DNA of 64,000 bases from CAIWHR01 sp963717695 (GTDB lineage Bacteria > Pseudomonadota > Gammaproteobacteria > Burkholderiales > Casimicrobiaceae): positions 124,001 through 188,000 of the forward strand of contig CAVQWR010000003.1 of the NCBI GenBank assembly GCA_963717695.1. The letters run 5' to 3'. The notes below the pieces were generated by a model. It had not been told where the DNA came from and ran no database searches. It saw only the letters and a list, made by a program, of their open reading frames with translations. Position numbers and translations under genes: made by a program. Positions 1 through 12,964 of this stretch are shown here, in pieces; positions within the stretch are counted from its first letter, which is position 1, and the number at the start of each line of letters is the position of its first letter.

Positions 1-1
1 T

Positions 2-565
2 CCGAGCTCGCAGACCAAGGTGACGAAGGCGATGCAGGCTTTGGCGATGAAAGGCGGCCGCTTCGAGGTCGCCCTCGTTCCGCTCGGCTCGCCCACGAGC
101 CATGGGCAGGAGCAGATCGAGTTCCGCGTCGCGAGCCATCCCAAGCAGCCGCTCGGCCCGATCGCCAAGGTTGCGTCGGGCGGCGAGCTGTCGCGGCTCG
201 CGCTGGCGATCGAGGTGGTGACGAGCGAGGTCGGCAACGTGCCGACGCTGATCTTCGACGAAGTGGACGTCGGCATCGGGGGCGCAGTCGCAGCAACCGT
301 GGGTCGGCTGCTGCAGTCGCTGGGCAGCCGCCGCCAGGTGCTGTGCGTCACGCACCTGCCGCAGGTCGCGGCATTCGCCGACGCGCACTTTCGCGTCACC
401 AAGGCCGGCGACGCCGACGCGATTCATGCGGCGGTGGATGCGCTTGCGGCCAAGGCGCGCGTCGAGGAGCTCGCCCGGATGCTGGCCGGGTCGGCGATCA
501 CGGCCAAGACCCGCGCGCATGCGCAGGAACTGCTGGAGCAGCACCGCCGCCCGGCACGGCGGTAG
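2..565 (+). CDS. recN: DNA repair protein RecN, C-terminal part
   Basis: Only the last 187 residues are present; the gene begins before the window. RecN is an SMC-like ATPase that acts at DNA double-strand breaks during recombinational repair. The visible part holds the C-terminal half of the ATPase head: an ABC-type signature SGGELSR near residue 60, a Walker B stretch LIFDEVDVGIGG, and the switch histidine in VLCVTHLPQVAAFADAH. The order and spacing of these match the RecN family. The frame is open from the first bases, so no start can be chosen. It is on the plus strand and converges on the minus-strand msrB unit that ends 15 bases further on. Confidence 0.95.
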   Translation, partial: PSSQTKVTKAMQALAMKGGRFEVALVPLGSPTSHGQEQIEFRVASHPKQPLGPIAKVASGGELSRLALAIEVVTSEVGNVPTLIFDEVDVGIGGAVAATVGRLLQSLGSRRQVLCVTHLPQVAAFADAHFRVTKAGDADAIHAAVDALAAKARVEELARMLAGSAITAKTRAHAQELLEQHRRPARR

Positions 566-580
566 TCGCGCGTACGCCTG

Positions 581-946
581 TCAGGGCGACAGCGTGCCGG
601 TGACGGCGAGCGGCGCGGCGGTCCGGTTCGTCCACATGAGGCAATATTCCTGCGTCGACGGCGCGGTAAAGCGCGCGTCGGCCTGCCGAACCTGGTCGGA
701 TTTCACCGGATATTCGACGTCGCTGCCGCGATGGAAGTGAATATTGAAGTCGACCGGGCCGCTGGCGTCGAAGGCGTAGCCGACCGACGCGTCCGCCGGA
801 AGGCGAAGGCATTCCTCGGCGATCCCCTTCGGCTTGACGGTGTGCGCGAACGATTTCGCGACGGGCTGTGCGGCGGCGCCCTGCGCCAGCAGGGAGGCGG
901 CGCCCGCCAACGCGCCGGCGAGCATCCACACGCTCGCGTTTCTCAC
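581..946 (-). CDS. Small secreted protein, unknown function
   Basis: A 121-residue protein that begins with a hydrophobic leader (WMLAGALAGAASLLAQ, then GAAAQ), so it is probably exported to the periplasm. I do not recognise the family; the mature part has a single YAFDASGPVDFNIHFHRG stretch and ends in VTGTLSP. I chose GTG at 946 because it overlaps the stop of msrB (GTGA, shared bases 943-946), a layout typical of translational coupling. A longer open frame runs further upstream but lies entirely inside msrB and reads as noise. Its coupling to a periplasmic methionine sulfoxide reductase suggests an envelope role, but this is inference. Confidence 0.7.
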   Translation of the reverse strand: MRNASVWMLAGALAGAASLLAQGAAAQPVAKSFAHTVKPKGIAEECLRLPADASVGYAFDASGPVDFNIHFHRGSDVEYPVKSDQVRQADARFTAPSTQEYCLMWTNRTAAPLAVTGTLSP

Positions 947-1428
947 GCAGGAACGAATTTGATCGCGACGCCGTTCTCGCAGTAGCGCAACCCGGTCGGC
1001 TTCGGGCCGTCGTTGAAGATGTGCCCGTGGTGGCCGCCGCAGCGCGCACAGTGGTATTCGCTGAAGGCGTACACGACATCTTGAATTCGGTTTCGCTCGC
1101 GACGTGCCCCTTGATGCAGTCGTAGAAGCTCGGCCAGCCGGTGCCGCTGTCGTATTTCGTGGCCGACACGAAGAGCGGCAGCGCACAGCCCGCGCAGACG
1201 AACGTGCCGCTGCGCTTCTCCTTGTTGAGCGGGCTCGTGAACGCGCGCTCCGTGCCCTCCTCGCGCAGCACGTGGAACTCCTCCGGCGTGAGGATCGCGC
1301 GCCATTCGGCCTCGGACTTCACCACCGGCACGATGCGCTCGGGCGCGGCGTCGGCCGCCAGCGCGCGCGGGAAGCATGCGGGCACAGGCGGCGCCGGCGA
1401 CGGCGGAGAGAAAAAGACGGCGGTTCAT
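943..1428 (-). CDS. msrB: Peptide-methionine (R)-S-oxide reductase MsrB, frameshifted here
   Basis: MsrB reduces the R form of methionine sulfoxide in proteins. The parts are clear but lie in two frames: an N-terminal leader with NRRLFLSA, resembling a Tat signal, then the body from about residue 18 (VPVVKSEAEWRAILTPEEF, zinc pair CAGC), then the end with the second zinc pair CARC, GGHHGHIF and the catalytic cysteine in GLRYCEN. Two compensating single-base indels near 1375 and 1083 would join them into about 161 residues. The leader implies a periplasmic form. Start: ATG at 1428, not the TTG six bases upstream. The conserved sites on both sides of each break suggest sequence error rather than a dead gene. 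Confidence 0.88.
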   Translation of the reverse strand: MNRRLFLSAVAGAACARMLPARAGGRRRARAHRAGGEVRGRMARDPHAGGVPRAARGGHGARVHEPAQQGEAQRHVRLRGLCAAALRVGHEIRQRHRLAELLRLHQGARRERNRIQDVVYAFSEYHCARCGGHHGHIFNDGPKPTGLRYCENGVAIKFVPA

Positions 1429-1519
1429 GGACAACTCCCGTGGGACGACATTCCAATGGGTCGTTCGACCCTGCGGAAGCTTACGGGTTTCGCGGCGCCG
1501 TTCGCGCCGCCGGGTCGGC

Positions 1520-2437
1520 TCAGCCCGCCGACGCGTTGCGGAAGGCCGCGCGTGAGCGCGTCGCCTTCGCCGGCTTGCCCGCGGTCGGGAGCGCCAGCGT
1601 CTCGCCGGTCTCGAGCCAGTGGCGCACGCGCTGCGCGTCGCCGAGGCGCGTGTACTTGCCCGCTCGAATCGAGCAGCACGATCACGAACGGCTTGCTCGC
1701 GATGTGGCGAGCATCACGAGGCACTTGCCCGCCTCGCGGATGTAGCCGGTCTTCGAGAGCTGGATGTCCCAACCCGAGCTCTTGACGAGCCTGTTCGTGT
1801 TGTTGAAGCCGAGGATCCTGCCGTTCTGCTGCAGCTCGACGTAGTGGCTCGGCGTCGTGCTGAATTCGCGGACCAGCGGATACTTCGCGGCCTCGTTGAC
1901 GAGGATCGCGAGGTCGCTCGCCGTGGAGACGTTCTCGGGCGTGAGCCCGGTCGGATCGGCATAGTGCGTGTGCGTCATCCCGAGCGCGGCCGCTTTCGCG
2001 TTCATCGCGGCGACGAACGCCGCGGTGCCGCCGGGGTAGTGCCGCGCGAGCGACGACGCCGCACGGTTCTCGGAGGCCATCAGCGCGAGCCGCAGCATTT
2101 CCCGCCGCGAGAGCTCGGAGCCCATGCGCAGCCGCGACCGCGTGCCCTTGAGGTAGTCGAGGTCGTCGATGTCGATGCCGATCGGCTCGTCGAGCGACTG
2201 CCCGCCGTCGATGGTGACGATGGCGGTCATCAGCTTGGTCAGCGAGGCGATCGGCGTCACCGAGTTCGCCGACTTCGCATAGACCGCACGGCCATCCGAG
2301 GCATCGAGCACGATGGCGCTTGCCGACGCGAGCCGGAGCTTCGCCGGATCCCGCGCCGCATTCGCGTCCAGCGGGCCGCCTGCGACGGCCGCGGAAGCGG
2401 TTAGCGCAAGGAAAACAAAAAGAAAGCGATTGATCAT
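1520..2437 (-). CDS. pbpG: D-alanyl-D-alanine endopeptidase (PBP7 type), frameshifted here
   Basis: A peptidase S11 family enzyme that trims peptidoglycan cross-links in the periplasm. It has a signal peptide (MINRFLFVFLALTASAAVA) and all three active-site motifs of penicillin-binding peptidases in order: SLTK (serine nucleophile), SEN and KTG (in SKTGYIREAG). The last 60 or so codons change frame twice (near 1697 and 1668), with the net frame restored; the corrected tail reads YTRLGDAQRVRHWLETGET and ends at 1520. The corrected length of about 305 residues fits PBP7. Longer frames starting at 2509 would put a meaningless stretch before the leader, so I start at ATG 2437. Assignment to PbpG rather than DacA rests on the short length and lack of the C-terminal PBP5 domain. 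Confidence 0.88.
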
Positions 2438-2628
2438 GAAGTCAGGTCTCAAGGTTCGCGGCTTTATAACACACGCGGAAATCAGCACGCAATATGCCTG
2501 TAATAACAATGACTTAAAAATGGGGATTCGGCCGGGACCGGACCGGGCGATCCCGGCGCGTCCGGCGCCCCCGCTGACCGCGGAAAACGTCCGGCGTCAC
2601 CGAAGTCCGGTAGCAACGTGCGTGCCGG

Positions 2629-4459
2629 TCATTCCGCCGACACGAGTTTCGGGATTTCGCCTGCGGCTTCCGCGCGCTGCTCCGTCTGCTGCAGACGCCA
2701 CATCCGCGCGTACAGCCCGTCACGGGCAAGGAGCGCCGCATGGGTGCCGCGCTCGACGATGCGGCCATGGTCGAGCACGAGAATCTCGTCGGCGTCGACG
2801 ATGGTCGAGAGCCGGTGCGCGATCGTGAGCGTGGTGCGGTTCTGCGCGATCCGCCGCAATTCGGCCTGGATCGCCTTTTCCGACTTCGAGTCGAGCGCGG
2901 AGGTCGCCTCGTCGAAGATGATGATCCGCGGGTCCTTCAGCACGGCGCGAGCGATCGCGACGCGCTGCTTCTCGCCGCCGGAGAGCTTCAAGCCCCGCTC
3001 GCCCACCGGGGTCTCGTAGCGCTCCGGCGTGCTCATGATGAAATCGTGGATCTGCGCGAGCTTCGTCGCCGCGACGATCTCGTCGCGCGTCGCGTCCGGC
3101 CGGCCGTAGCGCACGTTGTACTCGATCGTGTCGTTGAAGAGCACGGTGTCCTGCGGCACGATGCCGATCGCGCGCGCGCAGGCTCTGCTGCTGCACGGCG
3201 CGGATGTCCTGGCCGTTCACCGTGATGCGTCCCCCGGTCACGTCGTAGAAGCGGAACAGCAGGCGCGAGAGCGTGCTCTTGCCCGCACCGGAGGCGCCGA
3301 CGACCGCCACGGTGTGCCCGGCGGGAATCGTGAAGCTCACGTCGAACAGGATCTGCCGGTTCGTCTCGTAGCCGAAGTCGACGTGCTCGAAGCGCACCTC
3401 GCCGCGGCCGACGACGAGCGCCACGGCGCCGGGCGCGTCCGAGATCTCGGTGTTCTCGCGGGTGAGCGCGAACATCCGCTCCATGTCGGCCAGCGCCTGC
3501 TTGATCTCGCGGTAGAGGACGCCCAGGAAATTGAGCGGCACGTAGAGCTGGATCATGAACGCGTTGACCAGCACGAGGTCGCCGATCGTCATCGTGCCGG
3601 CGACGACGCCGACGGTCGCGCGCCACATGATGAGCGTGACGGCGACGGCGATGATCGCGCTCTGCACGATGTTGAGGAGCGAGAGCGACGTCTGGCTCTT
3701 CACCGCGGCCGCCTCCCAGCGCTGCATGCTCTCGTCGTAGCGGCGCGCCTCCCATTCCTCGTTGCCGAAGTACTTGACGGTCTCGTAGTTGAGCAGGCTG
3801 TCGATCGCGCGCGTGTTGGCCTTCGAGTCGAGCTCGTTCATCTGCCGGCGGAAGCCGGTGCGCCAGTCGGTGATGAGGATCGTCGCGGCAATGTAGAGCG
3901 CGAGCGCGGTCAGCGCGATGGCGATGAACGTCCAGTCGTAGCGCGCGATGAGGATCGCCGACACGAGCCCGATCTCGACCAGCGTCGGCAGGATCGAGAA
4001 GAGCGTGAAGCTGATCAGGGTCGAGATGCCGCGCTGGCCGCGCTCGACGTCGCGCGTGAGGCCGCCGGTCTGCCGCGCGAGATGGAAGCGCAGCGACAGC
4101 GCGTGCAGGTGCCGGAACGTCTCCAGCGCGATCGTGCGCACCGAGCGCTGCGTGACCTTGGCGAAAAGATACTCGCGCAGCTCGGTGAACGCCGTCGTCG
4201 ACAGCCGCAGCAGGCCGTAGGCGCAAAGCAGCGCGAGCGGGACGGCGAGGATGGCGGTGCGCTGATCCAGCCCGTCGACGATCGACTTCATGAGCACGGG
4301 CACGCCGACGTTGGCGACCTTCGCCAGCACCAGCGCCGCCATCGCTGCCAGCACCCGGCCCTTGTAGGCCCAGAGGTACGGCAGGAGGGTCCGGATCGTG
4401 TGCCAGTCGCCGCCGTGTGCGGGGCCTGGCAGCGACGAAGCGGGTCCGGCGTGGCGCAT
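2629..4459 (-). CDS. Atm1/HMT-type ABC exporter (fused permease and ATPase), frameshifted here
   Basis: A half-size ABC exporter of about 609 residues. The N-terminal two thirds hold a six-helix permease domain (starting near LLPYLWAYKGRVLAAM); the ATPase follows with Walker A GASGAGKST, Q-loop VPQDT, signature LSGGEKQR, Walker B IIIFDEATSALD and switch AHRLST. The region just before the ATPase (NTEISDAPGA) and ELREYLFAKVTQRSVR in the membrane part are typical of the Atm1/ABCB7/HMT1 group, which exports glutathione-linked sulfur or metal compounds. One extra base in a GC run near 3178 breaks the frame between the Walker A and Q-loop regions; total length 3n+1 agrees with a single insertion. 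Substrate cannot be told from sequence. Confidence 0.92.
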
Positions 4460-4502
4460 CGTTAAATTCTAACAGGCGGGTGCACCCGGCCCGCGCGCGC
4501 GC

Positions 4503-5723
4503 TCACTGCGTTGCGCGATTCTCGTCGGCGGGGGGCGCATCGCGGGAGAGCCGCCCGCGAAAGAATTCGTTGCCGCCGTAGCCCAGAAGCCCCATCGCCA
4601 GACGAACCAGCCCGTACGAGAGCCACACCATCGCCTTGTGCAGCCGCGAGCGCGACGCCCAGTCCTGCGGGCCGAGCGGATGCGCGCCCTCGACGATCAT
4701 CCGCTCGATCTCGGTGCGAAGATCCGCGGCGAACGCGACGTCGCGTACGAATACGTTGGCCTCGCGCGCCATCAGCAGGCTGTAGGGATCGATGTTCGAG
4801 GAGCCGACCGTGGCCCAGCGCCCGTCGACGACCGCCACCTTCGCGTGCATGAACGAGCGGTGGTATTCCTGGATCGCGACGCCGCCGTCGAGCAGCTGGC
4901 CGTACATCGCCCGCGACGCATAGTGGAGCAGCAGGTATTCGACGCGCGCCTGCAGCACCAGCGTCACGGTGACGCCGCGCTGCGCGGCGGCGATCAGCGC
5001 GCGGCGAAAGCGTATGCCGGGAAAGAAATACGCGTTGGCGATCAGGATCTCCTGCTTCGCCGTGCGGATCGCCGCGAGGTACGCGTGCTCGATCGCGCGG
5101 CGATTGCGCAGGTTGTCGCGGGTGACGAACTTCGCGGTCTGCGTGCCGACGCGGGCGCCGCGCACCGGCGGTGCGAGCGCCGGGACGTCGGTGCCCTTGA
5201 ACTGGACCAGCTCGTTCAGCGTCCAGACGCGGCGCATCGTGTGCACGATCTCGCCCAGCAGGGGCCCTTCGACGGCCACCGCGAAATCGACGCGCGGCGG
5301 CGTGTGCTCGGGCGCGTTCATGTCGTCGATGATGTTGATCCCGCCGACGAACGCGATGCGCCCGTCGACGTGGCAGAGCTTGCGGTGCAGCCTGCGCAGC
5401 CGATGCGAGCGGAACTGCCACGGCGCGACTTCGGGCCGGTACTTGAGCAGCGCGACGCCGCCGTCGGCCAGCATGTCCTCGATCGCGCGCGTGAGGAAAT
5501 GCTTGGCACCCCAGCCGTCGACCAGCACGCGCACCTTGACGCCGCGCCGCGCCGCCCGCACCAGCGCCTCGGAGACGGCGCGTCCCGACGGATCGTCGGC
5601 ATAGAGATAGGTCTCGAGCGCGACTTCCTCGCGGGCGGCGTCGATCGCGCCGATCAGCGCGGGAAAGAATTCGGCGCCGCTCCGCAGGAGTTCGATGCGG
5701 TTGCCGGGCACGAACCGGTTCAT
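4503..5723 (-). CDS. clsB: Cardiolipin synthase B
   Basis: A 406-residue phospholipase D superfamily enzyme that joins phospholipids into cardiolipin at the inner membrane. Both HKD catalytic motifs are present: HRKLCHVD around residue 114 and HAKVAVVD around residue 295, each followed by the usual glycine/serine (AFVGG, ATVGSSN). No N-terminal membrane helices are seen, which separates ClsB from ClsA. Start ATG 5723 overlaps the stop of the upstream gene by four bases (ATGA), so the two are almost certainly translated together. The neighbour is an endonuclease/exonuclease/phosphatase-fold protein; in E. coli clsB (ybhO) also sits beside such a gene (ybhP), which supports the assignment. Confidence 0.93.
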   Translation of the reverse strand: MNRFVPGNRIELLRSGAEFFPALIGAIDAAREEVALETYLYADDPSGRAVSEALVRAARRGVKVRVLVDGWGAKHFLTRAIEDMLADGGVALLKYRPEVAPWQFRSHRLRRLHRKLCHVDGRIAFVGGINIIDDMNAPEHTPPRVDFAVAVEGPLLGEIVHTMRRVWTLNELVQFKGTDVPALAPPVRGARVGTQTAKFVTRDNLRNRRAIEHAYLAAIRTAKQEILIANAYFFPGIRFRRALIAAAQRGVTVTLVLQARVEYLLLHYASRAMYGQLLDGGVAIQEYHRSFMHAKVAVVDGRWATVGSSNIDPYSLLMAREANVFVRDVAFAADLRTEIERMIVEGAHPLGPQDWASRSRLHKAMVWLSYGLVRLAMGLLGYGGNEFFRGRLSRDAPPADENRATQ

Positions 5724-6478
5724 CGCGGCCGGCGCACGGTCTCGAACGACGCCGCCAGCGCCGCGTGGTCCGACATCCGCGCGGCCGGAAACGTGTAGTG
5801 GACGCGGGCATCGGTGATGCGAAGGCCGCGCGCGTAGATCCGGTCGAGGCGGAACATCGGCATCACCGACGGGAACGTGCGGGCCGGGCGGCCGCGCACC
5901 GCCTCGAACACTTCGCGCACCTCGAGGACGTCGACCAGCGCGCGGTCGGCCTTGCGTCGCCAGTCGTTGAAGTCGCCGGCGATCACCAGCGGTTCGCCCT
6001 TCGGCACCGAGACGCGGATGCGCTCGCAGAGCTCGCGGATCTGCCGCTGCCGGCCGCGCTCGAAGAGGCCGAGGTGGACGTTGATGCAATGGAGCGTCGG
6101 CCCGCGCGGCGACAGCTTGATCTCGCAGTGCAGGAGCCCGCGGTTCTCGAACGGGTGCGCCGAGATGTCGAGGTTTTCCTGCGCGGTGATCGGGAAGCGC
6201 GACAGCACCGCGTTGCCGTGATGGCCGTGCCGGTAGATCGCGTTCTTGCCGTAGGCGACCTCCTGCCACACGGTGTCGGCAATGAACTCGTGCTGCGGCC
6301 GCGCCGGCCAGTCGAGGTGCCGCGCCGCGTGTCGCGAATGCACGCCGACGACCTCCTGCAGGAACAGGATGTCGACGGCGAGTCCCTGCAGGCGCTCGCG
6401 CAGCTCGTGGATGACCATCCGCCGGTTGAGCTGCGAGAACCCCTTGTGGATGTTGTACGTTGCGACAGTGAAGTGCAT
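5720..6478 (-). CDS. Endonuclease/exonuclease/phosphatase family protein (YbhP-like)
   Basis: A 252-residue protein of the EEP superfamily, metal-dependent phosphodiesterases. Recognisable sites are the opening VATYNIHKGFS, the metal-binding glutamate in LFLQEVVG, the NVHLGL histidine region, GDFNDW, and the C-terminal SDHAAL. No leader or membrane segment is visible. Start ATG 6478 gives MHFTVATYNIHKG, the usual family N-terminus. It is the first gene of a two-gene unit with clsB, so a role in phospholipid metabolism is plausible; whether it acts on lipid or nucleic acid is unknown. Confidence 0.88.
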   Translation of the reverse strand: MHFTVATYNIHKGFSQLNRRMVIHELRERLQGLAVDILFLQEVVGVHSRHAARHLDWPARPQHEFIADTVWQEVAYGKNAIYRHGHHGNAVLSRFPITAQENLDISAHPFENRGLLHCEIKLSPRGPTLHCINVHLGLFERGRQRQIRELCERIRVSVPKGEPLVIAGDFNDWRRKADRALVDVLEVREVFEAVRGRPARTFPSVMPMFRLDRIYARGLRITDARVHYTFPAARMSDHAALAASFETVRRPR

Positions 6479-6565
6479 GGCGTGGCGTCGGCGCGGACAA
6501 ATCTTAACCTGTCCGCCGCGCGAATGCCGCGCCCGCCGCGGCCGGCGGCAGGCACGCGTCGCAGC

Positions 6566-6583
6566 GCGCCCCACGCGGGGCGC
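6566..6583 (-). terminator. Hairpin after gdhA, terminator-like
   Basis: A perfect seven-base stem (GCGCCCC/GGGGCGC) with loop ACGC, eight bases past the gdhA stop. No run of T follows, so it could be a Rho-dependent or weak intrinsic terminator. Confidence 0.4.
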
Positions 6584-6590
6584 CGCCGCG

Positions 6591-7871
6591 TCAGGGGTAG
6601 AGACCGCGCAGGTGGCGCGCTTCCAGCACGCGCTTGCACGCGACGATGAACGTTGCGGTGCGCAGCGTGACCTTCTCGCGGAGGCCCGTCTCCCAGATCG
6701 AAGCAAACGCCTCTTCCATGATCCGGTCGAGGCGGCGATTGATCTCGTCCTCGGTCCAGAAGTAGCTCGAGAAGTCCTGTACCCATTCGAAATAGCTGAC
6801 GGTGACGCCGCCCGCGTTGGCGAGCACGTCGGGCACCACGAGGATGCCGTTGGCGTTCAGGATGTCGTCGGCCTCGGTCGTCGTCGGTCCGTTGGCACCC
6901 TCGAGGATGATCTTCGTGCGAATGCGGCCCGCGTTGGCCTCGGTGATCTGCGACTCCAGCGCCGCCGGGATCAGGAAGTCCGTTTCGATGCCCCAGAAGT
7001 CGTCGTCGGCGATGACGTCGGCACCCGTGCATTCGGTGAGCGGCGCGCCCGCCTTCTGCAGCGAGAGGAGCTGCTGCACGTCGAGTCCGCGCGAGTTGTA
7101 GACCGTTCCGGATACATCCTGCACGGCGATCACCTTCGCGCCCGCCTCGACGAAGCATTCGGCGGCGGCGCCGCCGACGTTGCCGAAGCCCTGGATGGCC
7201 ACGCGCGCGCCGTCGATCGGCACGTTGCGCTTCGCCGCCGCGGCGCGGCCGATGACGAACACGCCGCGCCCGGTCGCGTCGCGCCGGCCGAGGCTGCCGC
7301 CGAGCGAGATCGGCTTGCCGGTCACGACGCCGGTCGACGTCCGGCCCTGGTTGACGGAATACGTGTCCATCATCCAGCCCATGATCCGCTCGTTGGTGTT
7401 GACGTCGGGCGCCGGAATGTCCTTGTCGGGGCCGATGATGAATCCGATCTCGCTCGTGTAGCGGCGCGTGACGCGCTCGAGCTCCGCCATCGACAGCCGG
7501 CGCGGGTCGACGCGCACGCCGCCCTTCGCACCGCCGAACGGCACGCCGATCGCGGCGTTCTTCACCGTCATCCAGCCGGCCAGCGCCATCACCTCGGCGA
7601 GCGTCACGTCCTGGTGAAAGCGCACGCCGCCCTTCCCCGGGCCGCGCGACGTGTTGTGCTGGACGCGATAGCCCTCGAAGTGCGTGACCGAGCCGTCGTC
7701 GAGCTTGATCGGCACGTCGACGATCAGGATGCGCTTCGGCCGCTTCAGCGACTCCACCCAGTAGGCGAGCTCGCCGAGATACGGCGTGACGCGGTCGATC
7801 TGCTGCAGGAACACGCCCCAGGGACCCAGATGGTCGGCCTGGAGGTAGGACGGGATCGGATGATTGGACAT
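6591..7871 (-). CDS. gdhA: Glutamate dehydrogenase
   Basis: A 426-residue cytoplasmic enzyme interconverting glutamate and 2-oxoglutarate plus ammonia with NAD(P). The Glu/Leu/Phe/Val dehydrogenase signature is complete: GPGKGGVRFH (substrate lysine) and PFGGAKGGVR (catalytic lysine) near residues 75-115, then the Rossmann motif GFGNVGG and the NTNERIMGWMMD region. Length and the N-terminus (MSNHPIPSYL) match the hexameric class of the NAD- or dual-specific type; cofactor choice is not settled by sequence reading. It stands alone, with some 400 bases of non-coding DNA upstream. Confidence 0.95.
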   Translation of the reverse strand: MSNHPIPSYLQADHLGPWGVFLQQIDRVTPYLGELAYWVESLKRPKRILIVDVPIKLDDGSVTHFEGYRVQHNTSRGPGKGGVRFHQDVTLAEVMALAGWMTVKNAAIGVPFGGAKGGVRVDPRRLSMAELERVTRRYTSEIGFIIGPDKDIPAPDVNTNERIMGWMMDTYSVNQGRTSTGVVTGKPISLGGSLGRRDATGRGVFVIGRAAAAKRNVPIDGARVAIQGFGNVGGAAAECFVEAGAKVIAVQDVSGTVYNSRGLDVQQLLSLQKAGAPLTECTGADVIADDDFWGIETDFLIPAALESQITEANAGRIRTKIILEGANGPTTTEADDILNANGILVVPDVLANAGGVTVSYFEWVQDFSSYFWTEDEINRRLDRIMEEAFASIWETGLREKVTLRTATFIVACKRVLEARHLRGLYP

Positions 7872-8276
7872 GGGGGACCTGTGTAGGGGATTCGGATAGG
7901 CGTCGACGCCGCCGGAAGGGGCGCCATTCTACCCGCAGCCCCGTTCGCGGCGCCGGCGGCCGCGGGAACCGCGGCGCGCCATTCGTTCCGGCAAAGGTGG
8001 CCAGTGTGGGCCTGCATGCGTGGAAGGGAAAGCTGCAGCGCGTCATTTCCTTCGCGAGGGTCGAGCGCTGCCGGCACCTCGTCATGCCGGACGGATGTCA
8101 GCACGGTCGACGACCGGTTTGTCGGCTTCGTCCAGGAGGCGAACGGACGGCGCGCCCCCGCATGCGGCGAGACGCCACAGGGCGGGGGCCGCATTTACGT
8201 CTTCTTTACACCGCGGCGCGGAAATTGAACGACCTCTATATCCGGCGCGGCGTAGATTCATCCAACGGAATTCGCA
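7872..8276. other. Intergenic region between gdhA and the kdp micro-ORFs
   Basis: About 405 bases between the divergent gdhA and the first plus-strand micro-ORF. It must hold the gdhA promoter and probably that of the potassium operon, but I see no convincing -35/-10 pair. Short open frames here look like noise on both strands. Confidence 0.5.
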
Positions 8277-8390
8277 ATGACGCTGGACATGCATGAATGG
8301 CTGATTCTTCGCTTCGCACTGCTGCTTCTGGTATTCGGCATCTTTCTGGGCATAGCCTTCGTCGTCGGCCATCGTGATCGCCGCCGGTAA
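8277..8390 (+). CDS. Possible 37-residue single-pass membrane peptide
   Basis: A short open frame starting at ATG 8277 and ending in TAA. It encodes a soluble start (MTLDMHEWLIL), one hydrophobic helix rich in L, F, V and I, and a basic end (HRDRRR), the usual layout of a small inner-membrane peptide with its C-terminus in the cytoplasm. No strong ribosome binding site is seen. It precedes further small membrane ORFs and the kdp operon. The hydrophobic composition and positive-inside tail support it being real, but there is no homology I can name. Confidence 0.35.
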   Translation: MTLDMHEWLILRFALLLLVFGIFLGIAFVVGHRDRRR

Positions 8391-8470
8391 CGGACGACAA
8401 GTGCCCGCGGGCGCGACTCGGACCGACGTGACGGCAATCTGGCGCTGCGCTGAATCCCGGGGGTCGATTC

Positions 8471-8680
8471 ATGAACGGGTACGAATTTATGCCCTGCCAG
8501 GTCACGGCAATGCTGCTGGCATTTGGGGTGATTCTGGCCGTTGCATACATTCCCGGGAAGCGACGCAAGGATGGGCGCAACGCGTCACCGGAGCCGGATG
8601 CCGACTCCGCGGAAGGGCAAGGGCAGGCGCGCAACACCGTGGCATCAGCAACTGCCGACCGTGGGTCGTGCATCGTCTGA
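8471..8680 (+). CDS. Possible 69-residue membrane peptide
   Basis: An open frame with a hydrophobic segment (VTAMLLAFGVILAVAYIPG) followed by a charged, low-complexity tail. It lies in the run of small ORFs ahead of kdpF. Its tail has unremarkable composition and could be chance, and start and length are uncertain; an internal ATG after NGYEF is a possible alternative. Reported because of position and the clear helix. Confidence 0.3.
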   Translation: MNGYEFMPCQVTAMLLAFGVILAVAYIPGKRRKDGRNASPEPDADSAEGQGQARNTVASATADRGSCIV

Positions 8681-8720
8681 AACGGACTTCGGCATCACGT
8701 GCCGGGAAACGGAGCTCGAA

Positions 8721-8822
8721 ATGGATTTCATCTTCATCGGCGCAATCGTGGCCTTCTTTGCACTGTCCGCTGGGCTGATCCGGTTCTGCGAGCACCTGCG
8801 TAGCAATGGGGGAAAGTCGTGA
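8721..8822 (+). CDS. Small single-pass membrane protein of the kdp operon
   Basis: A 33-residue protein from ATG 8721 with GGAG four bases upstream in the usual window. It reads MDFIFIGAIVAFFALSAG, a transmembrane helix, then LIRFCEHL and a polar end. Its stop overlaps the next start (GTGA, 8819-8822), so it is likely the first coupled gene of the kdp unit. Similar tiny membrane ORFs are often seen just before kdpF in bacterial genomes, but I know of no established function; an accessory role in the Kdp complex is inference. Confidence 0.6.
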   Translation: MDFIFIGAIVAFFALSAGLIRFCEHLRSNGGKS

Positions 8823-8941
8823 CCCCCTGGCTCGCGCAGGCGCTGCTGCTTTCGGTCGCAGCGAAATCCATCGTCGCAGCCGCGGCGGTGGCGCCTCGCG
8901 CCGTGAAGCCGCAACCATCCAAGTCGGGGAGACGCTCATGA
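8819..8941 (+). CDS. 40-residue coupled ORF between the micro-ORF and kdpF
   Basis: It opens with GTG overlapping the previous stop and its TGA (8939-8941) overlaps the kdpF start (ATGA, 8938-8941). The product starts hydrophobic (TPWLAQALLLSVAAKSIVAAAAV) and ends basic (KSGRRS). The two four-base overlaps are the main evidence: such exact coupling on both sides is unlikely by chance. It may serve only to carry ribosomes to kdpF, or it may be a small membrane peptide. Confidence 0.45.
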   Translation: MTPWLAQALLLSVAAKSIVAAAAVAPRAVKPQPSKSGRRS

Positions 8942-9026
8942 ACTGGGTCTACTGGCTGAGCGGCATCGCCGCCATCGGCATCTTCGTCTATCTCGTCATC
9001 GCGCTGTTCAAGCCGGAGTATTTCGA

Positions 9027-9030
<4 letters not shown>
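8938..9030 (+). CDS. kdpF: Potassium-transporting ATPase subunit KdpF
   Basis: A 30-residue hydrophobic peptide (MNWVYWLSGIAAIGIFVYL, ending in KPEYFE). KdpF is a single-helix subunit that stabilises the KdpFABC potassium pump in the inner membrane. The KPEYF-type ending and position directly before kdpA are characteristic. It overlaps the upstream micro-ORF (ATGA) and its own stop overlaps the kdpA start (ATGA at 9027-9030). Confidence 0.85.
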
Positions 9031-10836
<1,806 letters not shown>

Positions 10837-10863
10837 CCGGCCGCGAACCCTCGAGGAATCGAC

Positions 10864-12951
<2,088 letters not shown>

Positions 12952-12964
12952 TCGGGAGACCCTC

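Noticed and set aside
8082..8372. A minus-strand frame upstream of the kdp micro-ORFs
   Set aside because: It covers the intergenic region and the first micro-ORF in antisense; no leader, motif or ribosome site.
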